Source: Gemmata massiliana (GTDB lineage Bacteria > Planctomycetota > Planctomycetia > Gemmatales > Gemmataceae). Taken from it: a stretch of 52,044 nucleotides of DNA. Where the stretch lies: assembly GCA_000531095.1 (NCBI GenBank), contig HG799468.1, forward strand, positions 1 through 52,044. Direction: 5' to 3'. Positions 34,115-42,784 of the stretch are shown one piece after another. The first letter of the stretch is position 1, and every line of letters begins with the position of its first letter. Below the pieces are notes generated by a model. It was not told the origin of the DNA, did no database searches, and saw only the letters and a program-made list of their open reading frames with translations. Position numbers and translations under genes: made by a program.

Positions 34115-34993
34115 TTACTTCTTCTTCAGGTGTTTATCGAAGAACGCGATCATCGCCTTCTCCGCGGTCTCCGCGTCCTTGCCCTTGAACCCGTGGCCGG
34201 CACCTTCGAGTTTCAGCAGTTCCGCTTCCACGCTCGCGGCCTTCAACTTGTCCACCATCCACTCGGCCTGCTCGCACGCGACGTACTTGTCTTCGGTCCC
34301 GTGGATGCACAGTGTCGGGGCCGCGTTCGGGGTCACCCAGTACAGCGGGCTCGCGCGGATGTGTGCGGGCTTGGCTTTCTCCAGGTTTCCGCCCAGGAAC
34401 AGCGGGAGCACGTCGGCCGCGTCCACACTCTTGCCATAGGACTTGGTGAAGTCGCTCGGTCCGTACACGTTCACGACGCACTTCACCGCGCTCGATTGTT
34501 CCGGGCTCCCGCCGTCACCCTCGAATTCTTTCACACCAGCGGTCACGGCCAGGAACTGGGCGAGGTGCCCGCCCGCGGACCCGCCCGTCACACCGATCCG
34601 GTCCGGGTCGATGTGGTGCGTCTTGGCGTTCGCGCGGAGCCAGCGCACCGCGGCTTTTGTGTCGTGAATCGCGGCCGGGAACGGGTACTTCGGCGCCAGG
34701 CGGTAACTTACCGTCGCCGCAACGTACCCGTGTTCCGCGAGGCGAATGATCTGCGTGTTGTGCCCCTCGCGAACCCCCGCGCGGAACCCGCCTCCATGAA
34801 TGAACAGCACCGTGGGGAACGGCCCGTTGCCTTTCGGTTTCGCGATGTTCAACTGGAGGTGCTGGTTGTCCGGGTTCGTGTACTCGATGTTTTTCTCGAA
34901 CATCACGGTATCGGGAACGGGCGGGTCTTTCTGTGCCAGAGCGGGTGCGGTGACGATGAGAACGAGCGCGAGCGGAGCGAGGAATCGTGCCAT
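34115..34993 (-). CDS. Secreted alpha/beta hydrolase (esterase/lipase family)
   Basis: A 292-residue serine hydrolase of the hormone-sensitive-lipase-like branch, exported by an N-terminal signal peptide (LAPLALVLIVTAPALA). The oxyanion loop is HGGG (66-69), the nucleophile Ser139 sits in GGSAGG, and Asp235 (HGTEDKY) and His267 (GHGF) complete the triad. Members hydrolyse short acyl or acetyl esters, for example from plant polysaccharides. The start at 34993 immediately precedes the signal peptide. It heads the operon with the SDR and the enolase-superfamily enzyme. Confidence 0.88.
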   Translation of the reverse strand: MARFLAPLALVLIVTAPALAQKDPPVPDTVMFEKNIEYTNPDNQHLQLNIAKPKGNGPFPTVLFIHGGGFRAGVREGHNTQIIRLAEHGYVAATVSYRLAPKYPFPAAIHDTKAAVRWLRANAKTHHIDPDRIGVTGGSAGGHLAQFLAVTAGVKEFEGDGGSPEQSSAVKCVVNVYGPSDFTKSYGKSVDAADVLPLFLGGNLEKAKPAHIRASPLYWVTPNAAPTLCIHGTEDKYVACEQAEWMVDKLKAASVEAELLKLEGAGHGFKGKDAETAEKAMIAFFDKHLKKK

Positions 34994-35210
34994 AGGAGAG
35001 TTCCGGCGCGGAGGGTTGAGGCGGGTTCGGGTAGATTGTAACCACGTCGGCACGAAGGGACAAAACCAAATGGAGAACCGCACATGGGCACTTAAAAGTT
35101 GGCTTCGCCCCCGTGGTGAATGGTGCGTAATGCTAACGTGAAGTAGGTCGCGTGCTCAGCGATTGAAAAGGAACCAAAAACGGAAGCAGGCACAGCGGGT
35201 CGCTCGGTAC

Positions 35211-35648
35211 TTACATCTCCGACAGAGCATCGTATACCTCTTTCTCAGCCCTCCACGCATCGAACGGGCTCGTACCCACAACCTCGAATTCGGTGCCCCA
35301 TGCCGCGCTCCAGCGGATGATTCGGCCGGGCAAATCGCGCTTGAACCCCCACTGCGGTCCACACCCGTTGTCACCGAAGAACAGGCACTGCGTAACCAGT
35401 TCCTGCGGGAACAGTGGATCACCGCGATAGAACTGGTTCATCGCAACAAGTCCTTCCTCCGCAAACAGTGGCCAAAGGAAGGTAGCGTCGGTCGGCCCCC
35501 GGAATCCGTCGAACGCGAGGTATAGTTCCCGCAAAGCTGCGGGTAGGGGTTCACCGAGTGCTTGCTCCGCCTGCTGAAGCTCACTTTCAGCGCACGGCCG
35601 GCCAAAGGCACGACCCGGGAACAGTGCTCGTAGTTCATCGGCCTCCAC
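35211..35648 (-). CDS. SMI1/KNR4-like protein (possible immunity protein)
   Basis: A 145-residue single-domain protein. The core LPAALRELYLAFDGFRGPTD (about residues 35-54) followed by LVAMNQFYRGDPLFPQE and FFGDNGCGPQWGFK fits the SMI1/KNR4 superfamily, whose bacterial members are often antitoxins of contact-dependent or polymorphic toxins. The start is GTG at 35648. No toxin gene is adjacent. It is separated by 60 bases from the RING-like gene on the same strand. A second member of the family occurs at 37598. Confidence 0.75.
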   Translation of the reverse strand: MEADELRALFPGRAFGRPCAESELQQAEQALGEPLPAALRELYLAFDGFRGPTDATFLWPLFAEEGLVAMNQFYRGDPLFPQELVTQCLFFGDNGCGPQWGFKRDLPGRIIRWSAAWGTEFEVVGTSPFDAWRAEKEVYDALSEM

Positions 35649-35708
35649 TCACATGCCCTTCTACGTACCCGCGGTTAAACGCGACTGTGAGTGGCACCGA
35701 ATTCGCCG

Positions 35709-36146
35709 CTACGACTTCTTAGACATTTGACGCAAACCGAGCAAAAAGCCAGCACAGCCAAGCGCCACCGGAACCAGCCCGTTAAACACATTGCCACGAG
35801 CCTCGTGGCGGTCGGTTGCCGGGAGAGTGCGCATGTTGACGAAAGCGAACTGCATGAGTCCCAACAGTCCGAACACAACCGAGGCGGCCATTATCCACCC
35901 GCCCCGCCGGCGCTGCTTGCCCCCGGCCTGCCATTCGGCTTCCTGCTCTGCCAGTTCGCGCCTCGGCGCGACTTCGGTTGCGGGCGCACCACACACGGGG
36001 CACGCGCCCTCGGTCTTTTGCAAAGCGGCTACCGAAGTACAGGCCGTGTGAACCGGGCTGCCGCACGCGGGACAAAATCGGCTGTCGATTTCGTTGCCGA
36101 TCCGCTCCCGGCAGATTACACACATCCGCCCGACGAGTTGTGCCAT
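35709..36146 (-). CDS. RING-finger-like zinc protein with two membrane helices
   Basis: A 145-residue protein. Residues 9-52 carry eight zinc ligands in the order Cys9-x2-Cys12-x12-Cys25-x2-Cys28-x4-His33-x2-Cys36-x12-Cys49-x2-Cys52, the cross-brace pattern of prokaryotic RING-finger domains. After a charged linker come two membrane segments (MAASVVFGLLGLMQFAFV and LVPVALGCAGFLLGL), so the zinc finger probably faces the cytosol. Bacterial RING-like proteins have been tied to ubiquitin-like conjugation or to membrane-bound regulation; no E1/E2-like gene is nearby. AGAGGT precedes the start. Confidence 0.7.
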   Translation of the reverse strand: MAQLVGRMCVICRERIGNEIDSRFCPACGSPVHTACTSVAALQKTEGACPVCGAPATEVAPRRELAEQEAEWQAGGKQRRRGGWIMAASVVFGLLGLMQFAFVNMRTLPATDRHEARGNVFNGLVPVALGCAGFLLGLRQMSKKS

Positions 36147-36257
36147 TCGATACCTCTTCGATTACCAAACGGTTCAGTACCTAGTGGTATTCGTGAGCAA
36201 CACACCGCCGCAGGCTTTCGATCCTATTCATTTCGGCCAGATACAATCGAATCAACA

Positions 36258-37568
36258 TCAAATTTCCGTGAGCTTCTCCTTCGAGTCGCCGAACTCTTTC
36301 AGTTTCACGCCGGCCTTCTCCATCATGGAGAGGTACAGGCTGCACATCTTGCGGTTCGGCTTGCCGAGGTAATCGAGCACGCGGCCCGTTTTGATCTGCC
36401 CGCCCCCGCGCCCGACCACCACCACCGGCAACTGGTCGTTGTTGTGGTTCCCGGTCATCATGCTCGAACAGAACATGATCATGCTGTTGTCGAGCAGCGT
36501 GCGGTCGCCCTCCTTCACCGCGTCCAGTTTCTCGGCGATGTACGCGACCTGCTGCGCGAAGAACTGGTTCACCTTGAGCCAGTCCGCGCCGTCCGTGTGC
36601 GAGAGCAAATGGTGGATCATGTAGTCCACCTTCAGGTGCGGGAACCGGAGCGACGAGTGGTCGTTGTTCAGTTTGAGGGTACACACGCGGGTCGTGTCGG
36701 TGCGGAACGCGAGCACCATAATGTCGCACATGAGCCGCATGTGCTGATCAATGTCCTGCGGGATGCCGTCGGCCGGGCGCTTCATGTCGGGCTTGTCGAG
36801 CGTGGGGCGCCAGCCCTGGAGCCGCCCGTTCTTCCCGGCCTGCTCGATGCGCTGTTCCACCTCGCGCACACTGGAGAGGTACTCGTCCAGTCGGCGCTGG
36901 TCCGCAGTGCTCACCTTGTTCTTGTAACTGGTCGCGTCCTCGCGCACCGCGTCGAGCACGCTCTTGTCGGCCTTGCCGACCTCGTCGCGGAACAGGCGGT
37001 CGAACGCGAGCGCGGGGTACAGTTCCAGCGGCGTGGGCGTGGTGGCCGAGCTCCACGAAATGTGGGAGCTGTAGATCATCGAGTAGTTTTTGTGGATCGC
37101 AGCGATCGACGGCTCGGTACCCAGCACGAGGCTCGGTACCTTCGTTTGGCCCTTCGTCTTCTCCGCAACGACCTGGTCGCAACTGATCCCGGACTTGATC
37201 TCGCCGTTGGGCGCGAGGTGCGCCCCGGTGAGCAGGTTACCCGTCTGGCAACTGTGGATACCGCCGATGAGCGCTTCTTCGTTGTAGAGGCCGCGGAGGA
37301 ACAGCAGTTTCTCGCGGTGCGGCTTGAGCGGGTCGAGCACCTTGCCCAACTCCATGTTCTTGCCTTCGCCCTTCGCCCACCACTCCTTGCTGTGGAAGCC
37401 GTTCCCGCAGAACAGCGCGGCGAACCGCACTGGCGCCTCGGACGCGGTGTTCTTGGGCTTGTCGTCGCCCCACACCGGGGCCGACTCCAACCACGGCAGC
37501 GCCATCGACACGCCGACGCCGCGGAGGAACGAGCGCCGGGAGAGGGGCTGGGTGACGTTCGTGGGCAT
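36258..37568 (-). CDS. DUF1552 protein, Tat-exported
   Basis: A 436-residue protein with a twin-arginine signal (LSRRSFLRGVGVSMALPWLE). It has the standard DUF1552 layout: FAALFCGNGFH, LVLGTEPS, the long helical middle (residues about 210-260) and the C-terminal MFCSSMMTGNHNNDQLPVVVVGRGGG. DUF1552 and DUF1592-type cytochrome proteins usually form a two-gene operon; here an SMI1/KNR4-like gene separates them. Presumed periplasmic partner of the 1387-residue protein; the biochemistry is not known. Confidence 0.9.
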   Translation of the reverse strand: MPTNVTQPLSRRSFLRGVGVSMALPWLESAPVWGDDKPKNTASEAPVRFAALFCGNGFHSKEWWAKGEGKNMELGKVLDPLKPHREKLLFLRGLYNEEALIGGIHSCQTGNLLTGAHLAPNGEIKSGISCDQVVAEKTKGQTKVPSLVLGTEPSIAAIHKNYSMIYSSHISWSSATTPTPLELYPALAFDRLFRDEVGKADKSVLDAVREDATSYKNKVSTADQRRLDEYLSSVREVEQRIEQAGKNGRLQGWRPTLDKPDMKRPADGIPQDIDQHMRLMCDIMVLAFRTDTTRVCTLKLNNDHSSLRFPHLKVDYMIHHLLSHTDGADWLKVNQFFAQQVAYIAEKLDAVKEGDRTLLDNSMIMFCSSMMTGNHNNDQLPVVVVGRGGGQIKTGRVLDYLGKPNRKMCSLYLSMMEKAGVKLKEFGDSKEKLTEI

Positions 37569-37597
37569 AGCAATCGACCCTTCAGTTGAATTCGGAC

Positions 37598-38164
37598 TCA
37601 GCGTAATTCATCGACGTTCACGGTACCGCGGCAGGCATTCGGGAAGGAATCCGCAATTGGAACACATTCGTCCGCATCCCAACCGAGGTTACCGGAGTGC
37701 GAACAAACGATCGGGTACTCACCATTCCTGGCTGGTTTCCGCATGTCGAGCAAGTAAAACGTGCCCCCACCATTGAAGGCGATCGGAAGGGCGCCGGGCA
37801 TGTATTCGGGCAACTCGTACCCCAACATCATCGCTCGAACACCGCAGCCGGAGCCTAAAGCCGGGAAGAACCCAAACTCGCGTCCGCCAGTGCGAAACGC
37901 CCCTCCATTCGACCACCTCAAAAACGCCAAATAGGACGCGGGGAGCAACGGGTTCGGCAGTACCCAGTGCGTCGGGTCGAACGGACGGAAAGTTGCGTGG
38001 AGCAGGTCGCTCTTCGGGAACGGGTTCTGTTGCCTCCTGTTGATTACTGCTATCTCTTCCCCGGATAGTGGTTCCAAAACTGATGCCACAAATTGAGCGA
38101 TGATCTCATCTGAGGCACCTGCCTCGGGGTGCGATTCGTTGAAGAGCGTTGCCCAATCAATCAC
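37598..38164 (-). CDS. SMI1/KNR4-like protein inside a cytochrome operon
   Basis: A 188-residue protein. LPASYLAFLRWSNGGAFRTG (about 75-94), GYELPEYMPGALPIAFNGGG and IVCSHSGNLGWD are typical SMI1/KNR4 segments. The start is GTG at 38164: its GTGA overlaps the stop TGA of the 1387-residue cytochrome gene, implying translational coupling. It lies between the DUF1592-type and DUF1552 genes, an unusual place, since these are normally neighbours. No signal peptide. An immunity role is family-level inference; a housekeeping role in the operon is possible. Confidence 0.8.
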   Translation of the reverse strand: MIDWATLFNESHPEAGASDEIIAQFVASVLEPLSGEEIAVINRRQQNPFPKSDLLHATFRPFDPTHWVLPNPLLPASYLAFLRWSNGGAFRTGGREFGFFPALGSGCGVRAMMLGYELPEYMPGALPIAFNGGGTFYLLDMRKPARNGEYPIVCSHSGNLGWDADECVPIADSFPNACRGTVNVDELR

Positions 38165-41100
38165 GGCCCGTCTCCGAACTCACTCCCACGAACCATGCGG
38201 AACTGCGGGCTGTTCACGATCACCCGTACTGCGGCCGAAACCTTGCCATCATTCTTGGTCACTTCGGCCACCATTTCGTCAATGAGCGCGGTGTCCGAGA
38301 GCGTGACCGAGCGCCCTAAAGCGTACCCGAGGAGGCGCTTGCAGAACAGGCGCACCACCACGTCTTTCTTCTTGACGAGCAGGTAGTTCCGAAGCCCGTC
38401 GATGCCCTCGAACTCGGTACCGTCCTTGAGCTTGGCGTGCGTATCGATGGCGAGTCCGCCCAGGTCTTTTTCGCGCAGCCGGCCGATCGGGTCGTACTTC
38501 TCCATCGCGAAGCCGAATGCATCGATCCGCACGTGGCAGACCGCGCACTCCGGTACCTTCGCGTGTTTCTCCACCATTTGGCGCACGGTGAGTTTGTCCG
38601 CGCCCTCTTCCTCCGGCAGTTGCGGCACGTTGGCGGGCGGGCGCGGGAGCTTTTCACCGAGCAGCGTCTCAACGACCCAGTTCCCGCGCAGCACGGGGCT
38701 GGTACGCGACGCCCCCGCCTCTTTCGTTTGCACGCTCGCGAGCCCCAAAATACCCCCGCGACCGTACTTCCGCACGCCGTCGACCTTCCGCCACTGCGGA
38801 CCGGTCACGTCCGGGATGCCGTAGTGTTTGGCGAGCGTTTCGTTGAGGTAGGTGTGGTCCGCGTCGATAACAGATGTCACTGCGCGGTCGTTCTGGAACA
38901 AGTCCTGGAAGAAGAGGATCGATTCCTCGTAGATCGCCTTCCGGAGTTCCGGCGTGAACGTCGGAAACAGTTTCTCATTCTTCTCCTTCAGCTCGTTGAA
39001 CCCGCGAACGTGAATCCACTGGGTGCCGAACTCGATCGCGAGCGAGCGCGTCTTGGCGTCGTTCAACATGCGCTGAACCTGGATCGCGAACACCTTCGGG
39101 TCGCGGAGTTTGCCCGACGCGGCAACCGCACGCAGTTCCTCGTCCGGCGCGCTCGACCACAGGAAGTACGAGAGCCGCGTCGCGAGTTCCCAATCGTTGA
39201 CCAACCCCGGTTCCTTACCCTTCGGCGAGGCCTCGACCCGGAACAAGAACGCCGGCGCCACCAGCACGCGCGATAGCACCCCGCGGAACGCCTCTTCGTG
39301 TGTAGTACCCTTCGCACGAATCGCCTTGTAGAGCGCGAGTAGATCGCTCTTTTCTGTCTCCTGCAGCGGTCGGCGGTACGCCCGCGCTGCGAATTTCAGG
39401 AGCGCATCGAGTTGCTTCGGGACCGCCGCCTCTTCATCCTTGACGCAGTCGTCCGCCAGTTTCTTGAACAGCGGCTTACGATCGATGAAGAACTGCTGGA
39501 ACTCCTTCGGCGTGTCCTGCGTGGTGAAGCCCATGAATTGCGGCAGGTAGTCGTACTCCGCGACCGCCTGCCGGCTCACGAACCGCTGTTCGATCCACAG
39601 TCGGTCAAGGTGCCGCGACTGCTCGTCCGTGAGGAACAACCGCACAAGAGGCTCGTCCTCGCGGTGGAACATCTTCAGCGACACGACCTCGTCCGTCGGG
39701 ACGACTTGCGGGAAGCAGATGTAGAGCGGGAAGATGCGGCGGAACTCGTTGTGTCCCGCGACGAGTTGCTTGTACGCAGCGCTGGTCCCGGAACCGAGGA
39801 GCGGTCCGTCCACGCGCGTCCACGCACCAGGCAGAGTGTTTGCAACGCGGGGGCGCACCAGTCGATCGCCCGCAGTATCTCCGAGCTTCACGTCCACAAC
39901 GAACTCGCGCCCGGCGAAGAGTGCCGCCGGGAGTTTGATTTCCACCGTCGCGTTCGCGGAACCGACGATGTTTTCGCCAGTGAACTTATCCTTCGACAGC
40001 CCGAACGCGGCACTCGTCCGCTGGCCCAACTTCGCCACATCGACGCCGGCGAACAGCGTGCTCTCGACCGAAACGAGGTTGTCATACAGCACGCGGTCTG
40101 GCGACTTCTCTTGTGTGGGCCGCTTGCCCGCGAGCAGTTTCTGCACTTCTGTCGCGAGCTTCGCGGCCTCGTCCTTGCGATCCGGGGATGCAGCCGCCTC
40201 GCGCCACTTACCCAACAGCGACGCGGGCGGAATCACGTTGCTGATTCCCTTTCCGAGCGCGCGCGACGGCCCGCGCACGAAGCTCCACACGTCCTTGTTG
40301 CCGAGTTTGTCTGGGTGGGGGTTGCCGGTCTGCACCGAAGTCGCGATGTCGGCGGCAAGATTCCACACGCGCTTGGCCTTTGCGGTTTCGGTGAGCGAGA
40401 ACTCGATCGCGGTCATGTCGCAGACGTGGTCCTCGTTCTTCGCGTCCACCGCGAGGAGAATGAAATCGCCCTTCTCGACGTCGATCACCTTCGGGGCCGG
40501 TTCCGCGGTGCCGCCCAAATCGACCGGTCCTTCCGCGATTACGGCAGCGCGAGTACCGCGCCGGTGCTCGATCCACCACGCCACGCCGTTGCCGCACGCC
40601 GGGTGCGCGTGAACGACCTTCGCGCCGATGCTCACGGTCATCGTGGCCGGAGCGGTCCATACCACCGCGACGAATTCCTTCGGCATCGGGTGAACACCGA
40701 CGCCCTTCGCGGGAATGCGCCCCGGGATCTCTTCCACCTTGTCCGACGAGTTCGCCACCAGCACGGGCAGGTCTGTTCCCTTCTTCTTCCAGCCGTTGAT
40801 GGCGGGGTGGGCATCGTTCTTTGGCGTCGGTTCTTCGAGTAACGTCAGCGTAACCGCGGGCACTACCCGGCCGATGCTCGTGGCGTCCCGTGCGAGCGGC
40901 TCCACCGCGAGAACTTCGCTCCAGCGCTTCAAAAACGCCGGATCGAGTCCATGTTTCTTCGCAGCGCTCTCGGCCGTCAGCGACTTGTCGTTGGCGAGTT
41001 CCACCGCGGCGGTGAGGTACTTCGCGCTGTTAACGAACACGGACGGGTACTCGACCTCGAACGCGGGGCCGAAATCGGCGTAGTCGCGGAGCAGCAATGC

Positions 41101-42324
41101 CGGCTTGCCCGGGGCCTCGAACCGCGGGCGCGCCCACACGACCGATCCACCAGTCCCCGCCTCTTGCGCGGAGAGATAAGCCATCACCTCCGATTGCCCC
41201 GGAGTCGGCTTTAAACCGAGCCGTAGTGGAACCGAATCCACGGCCGTCGGATCGACCGGCACCTGTCGCGCCAGGCTCTCGATGTACCCGCCAGCGGATT
41301 CCCCCCAACGCGCCTGGATGTAGCTCCCGATCCGACTCGTTCGCCACAGCGCGGCCTGCACCGCAGTGACCTCGGCCACGAGAGCCGGCACGTCCTTTTC
41401 CGCTGCCGCGCGCCACTTCGCCCGAATCGAATCGAGCGGTTGGGAAGGCGTCTTGTCGGTCAACGTTCCCCACAACGCTGTGAGGTACTTCGCGTTCAAT
41501 TTCTCCTTGGCAGCGACCTCCGCGAACTTACCCGCGCTGAGGGTATCGCGGTGGCGCACCGTGGCGAGCAGGTACGGATGAACGGAGAGTTTGCCCTCGC
41601 CGTCCGCGTGGGTCGCGTAGAACGCGCGCAGCGCGGCGGTTCCCTCATCGGTCCAGTCGCGTCGCGTCTTCGCGAGGGAGAAGCGGAACCCGTCCGGGAG
41701 CAACACGACGCGGTCCGCGATGTCTTTCGAGGCGTTGAGGTACTTGGTGAGCAGCGCGGGCGAAATGTCCGTGAGGGCTTCGGCGGCATTGGTGAAGCCC
41801 TCGCCCGCGGCGCCGTCGGCGGGGAACTCGCGCGTCGGTTGAAGGTCGACGCCCGTGAGGTCGCGAATTGTGTAGTTGTACTCGGCGTTACTCAGGCGCC
41901 GGAGCGGAACGAAGCCGGGGTCGCCGGACCGTGCTTTGGCTTCGGCATCAAGGAACCCGCGAATCCACGCGAGCAGGTGCTTCTTCTCGTCCGCGCTCGG
42001 CTGCGGCTTCTCTTTGGGCGGCATCTCGCCTGCTTCGATTTGCTCGATGATCCCGAGCCACACCTTCACGTCCTTCCGAATGTCGTCGGCGCTCGCGAAC
42101 CGCTCGAGATCGAGGCTGCCCTTCTTCGCCTTTGTGGAGTGGCAGTTGAGGCAGTATTTCTTGATGACCGGCTGGACCGCGGTCGCGTAGTCGGCGGGTT
42201 TCGCGTCCGGTTTCGGCTCTTGCGCGGCCATCGGTTGTTGATCGCGCACGAACACAAACGCGCCCAAGGCGACCAGCGTTCCCAGCGCGCACGTGAGCCG
42301 AGCGCGGAATCCCCGTGTCGTCAT
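38161..42324 (-). CDS. Large secreted cytochrome-type protein (DUF1587/1595/1592/1588/1585)
   Basis: A 1387-residue planctomycete protein. The N-terminal segment LTCALGTLVALGAFVFV acts as signal or membrane anchor. PSCyt1 follows with heme motif CLNCH (58-62) and DUF1587 with LSNAEYNYTIRDLTGVDLQP. A ~600-residue middle region comprises two carbohydrate-module-like segments. DUF1595, DUF1592 (YFLWSSAPDEEL), DUF1588 (GGILGLASVQTKEAGASRTS) and DUF1585 (DGKVSAAVRVIVNSPQFR) close the protein. A second heme motif, CAVCH, sits at about residue 1262. It is the first gene of an operon with the SMI1-like and DUF1552 genes. Members are linked to periplasmic electron transfer or polysaccharide use. Confidence 0.9.
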   Translation of the reverse strand: MTTRGFRARLTCALGTLVALGAFVFVRDQQPMAAQEPKPDAKPADYATAVQPVIKKYCLNCHSTKAKKGSLDLERFASADDIRKDVKVWLGIIEQIEAGEMPPKEKPQPSADEKKHLLAWIRGFLDAEAKARSGDPGFVPLRRLSNAEYNYTIRDLTGVDLQPTREFPADGAAGEGFTNAAEALTDISPALLTKYLNASKDIADRVVLLPDGFRFSLAKTRRDWTDEGTAALRAFYATHADGEGKLSVHPYLLATVRHRDTLSAGKFAEVAAKEKLNAKYLTALWGTLTDKTPSQPLDSIRAKWRAAAEKDVPALVAEVTAVQAALWRTSRIGSYIQARWGESAGGYIESLARQVPVDPTAVDSVPLRLGLKPTPGQSEVMAYLSAQEAGTGGSVVWARPRFEAPGKPALLLRDYADFGPAFEVEYPSVFVNSAKYLTAAVELANDKSLTAESAAKKHGLDPAFLKRWSEVLAVEPLARDATSIGRVVPAVTLTLLEEPTPKNDAHPAINGWKKKGTDLPVLVANSSDKVEEIPGRIPAKGVGVHPMPKEFVAVVWTAPATMTVSIGAKVVHAHPACGNGVAWWIEHRRGTRAAVIAEGPVDLGGTAEPAPKVIDVEKGDFILLAVDAKNEDHVCDMTAIEFSLTETAKAKRVWNLAADIATSVQTGNPHPDKLGNKDVWSFVRGPSRALGKGISNVIPPASLLGKWREAAASPDRKDEAAKLATEVQKLLAGKRPTQEKSPDRVLYDNLVSVESTLFAGVDVAKLGQRTSAAFGLSKDKFTGENIVGSANATVEIKLPAALFAGREFVVDVKLGDTAGDRLVRPRVANTLPGAWTRVDGPLLGSGTSAAYKQLVAGHNEFRRIFPLYICFPQVVPTDEVVSLKMFHREDEPLVRLFLTDEQSRHLDRLWIEQRFVSRQAVAEYDYLPQFMGFTTQDTPKEFQQFFIDRKPLFKKLADDCVKDEEAAVPKQLDALLKFAARAYRRPLQETEKSDLLALYKAIRAKGTTHEEAFRGVLSRVLVAPAFLFRVEASPKGKEPGLVNDWELATRLSYFLWSSAPDEELRAVAASGKLRDPKVFAIQVQRMLNDAKTRSLAIEFGTQWIHVRGFNELKEKNEKLFPTFTPELRKAIYEESILFFQDLFQNDRAVTSVIDADHTYLNETLAKHYGIPDVTGPQWRKVDGVRKYGRGGILGLASVQTKEAGASRTSPVLRGNWVVETLLGEKLPRPPANVPQLPEEEGADKLTVRQMVEKHAKVPECAVCHVRIDAFGFAMEKYDPIGRLREKDLGGLAIDTHAKLKDGTEFEGIDGLRNYLLVKKKDVVVRLFCKRLLGYALGRSVTLSDTALIDEMVAEVTKNDGKVSAAVRVIVNSPQFRMVRGSEFGDGP

Positions 42325-42452
42325 TACGCTTCCCCGCCAACTCTCAATTTCGGGTCGGTGCGATACAGGATAACAAACGATAGACGCCGGCGCGTCGTCC
42401 CAAATCGGAGAACCCCGTTCGTCGGCCGGTGCCGATGGTGGTAGGCAAAGTT

Positions 42453-42479
42453 GTGTTTCGCGTGATATCCGCGAAACAC
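42453..42479. promoter_or_regulatory. 10-bp perfect palindrome upstream of the cytochrome operon
   Basis: GTGTTTCGCG (42453-42462) and CGCGAAACAC (42470-42479) are perfect complements with 7 bases between. It lies 129 bases upstream of the 1387-residue gene and 110 bases past the zinc-ribbon stop. It may be an operator or, lacking a U-tract, a weak terminator. Confidence 0.4.
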
Positions 42480-42588
42480 TCAGGGTCGGTTCCGATTCGT
42501 GTTAGGGCAGGAACTTACGGTGTGCTGAAACAAAGAAATAAGCGCCGAAGCGAGTTTGGCAAGTATCCGATCGGTTTTTGGGCGTGAA

Positions 42589-42774
42589 CTAATTCACCAC
42601 GCGCCGGAGAACGCCCCACGAAGCCTTGCAGCGCCGACACCGGACCTGGATCGTTCGGGCTACAACCGGCGCCTCGCTCCCGTCTGCACGACGCGGGCCG
42701 CGGTGATCCCGAGACCCGACGAACTGAAGGTTCGTGCTCTTGCACTCCGGGCAGTGCTTCGAGTCGTCGGGCAC
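42589..42774 (-). CDS. Small zinc-ribbon protein
   Basis: A 61-residue protein with two Cys-x2-Cys knuckles (CPEC at about 8-11 and CRRC at about 46-49) separated by a basic, Gly-rich stretch, the form of a single zinc ribbon. It starts 10 bases after the stop of the DinG-like helicase gene and is probably co-transcribed with it. It could bind nucleic acid or assist the helicase; nothing shows this directly. Short size makes the call moderate, but the paired cysteines in a coherent frame support it. Confidence 0.6.
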   Translation of the reverse strand: MPDDSKHCPECKSTNLQFVGSRDHRGPRRADGSEAPVVARTIQVRCRRCKASWGVLRRVVN

Positions 42775-42784
42775 AGCGCTCGTC

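Noticed and set aside
33248-35041. Long plus-strand open frame opposite the SDR and hydrolase genes
   Set aside because: It spans two well-supported minus-strand genes and their spacer; Arg-rich and without motifs.
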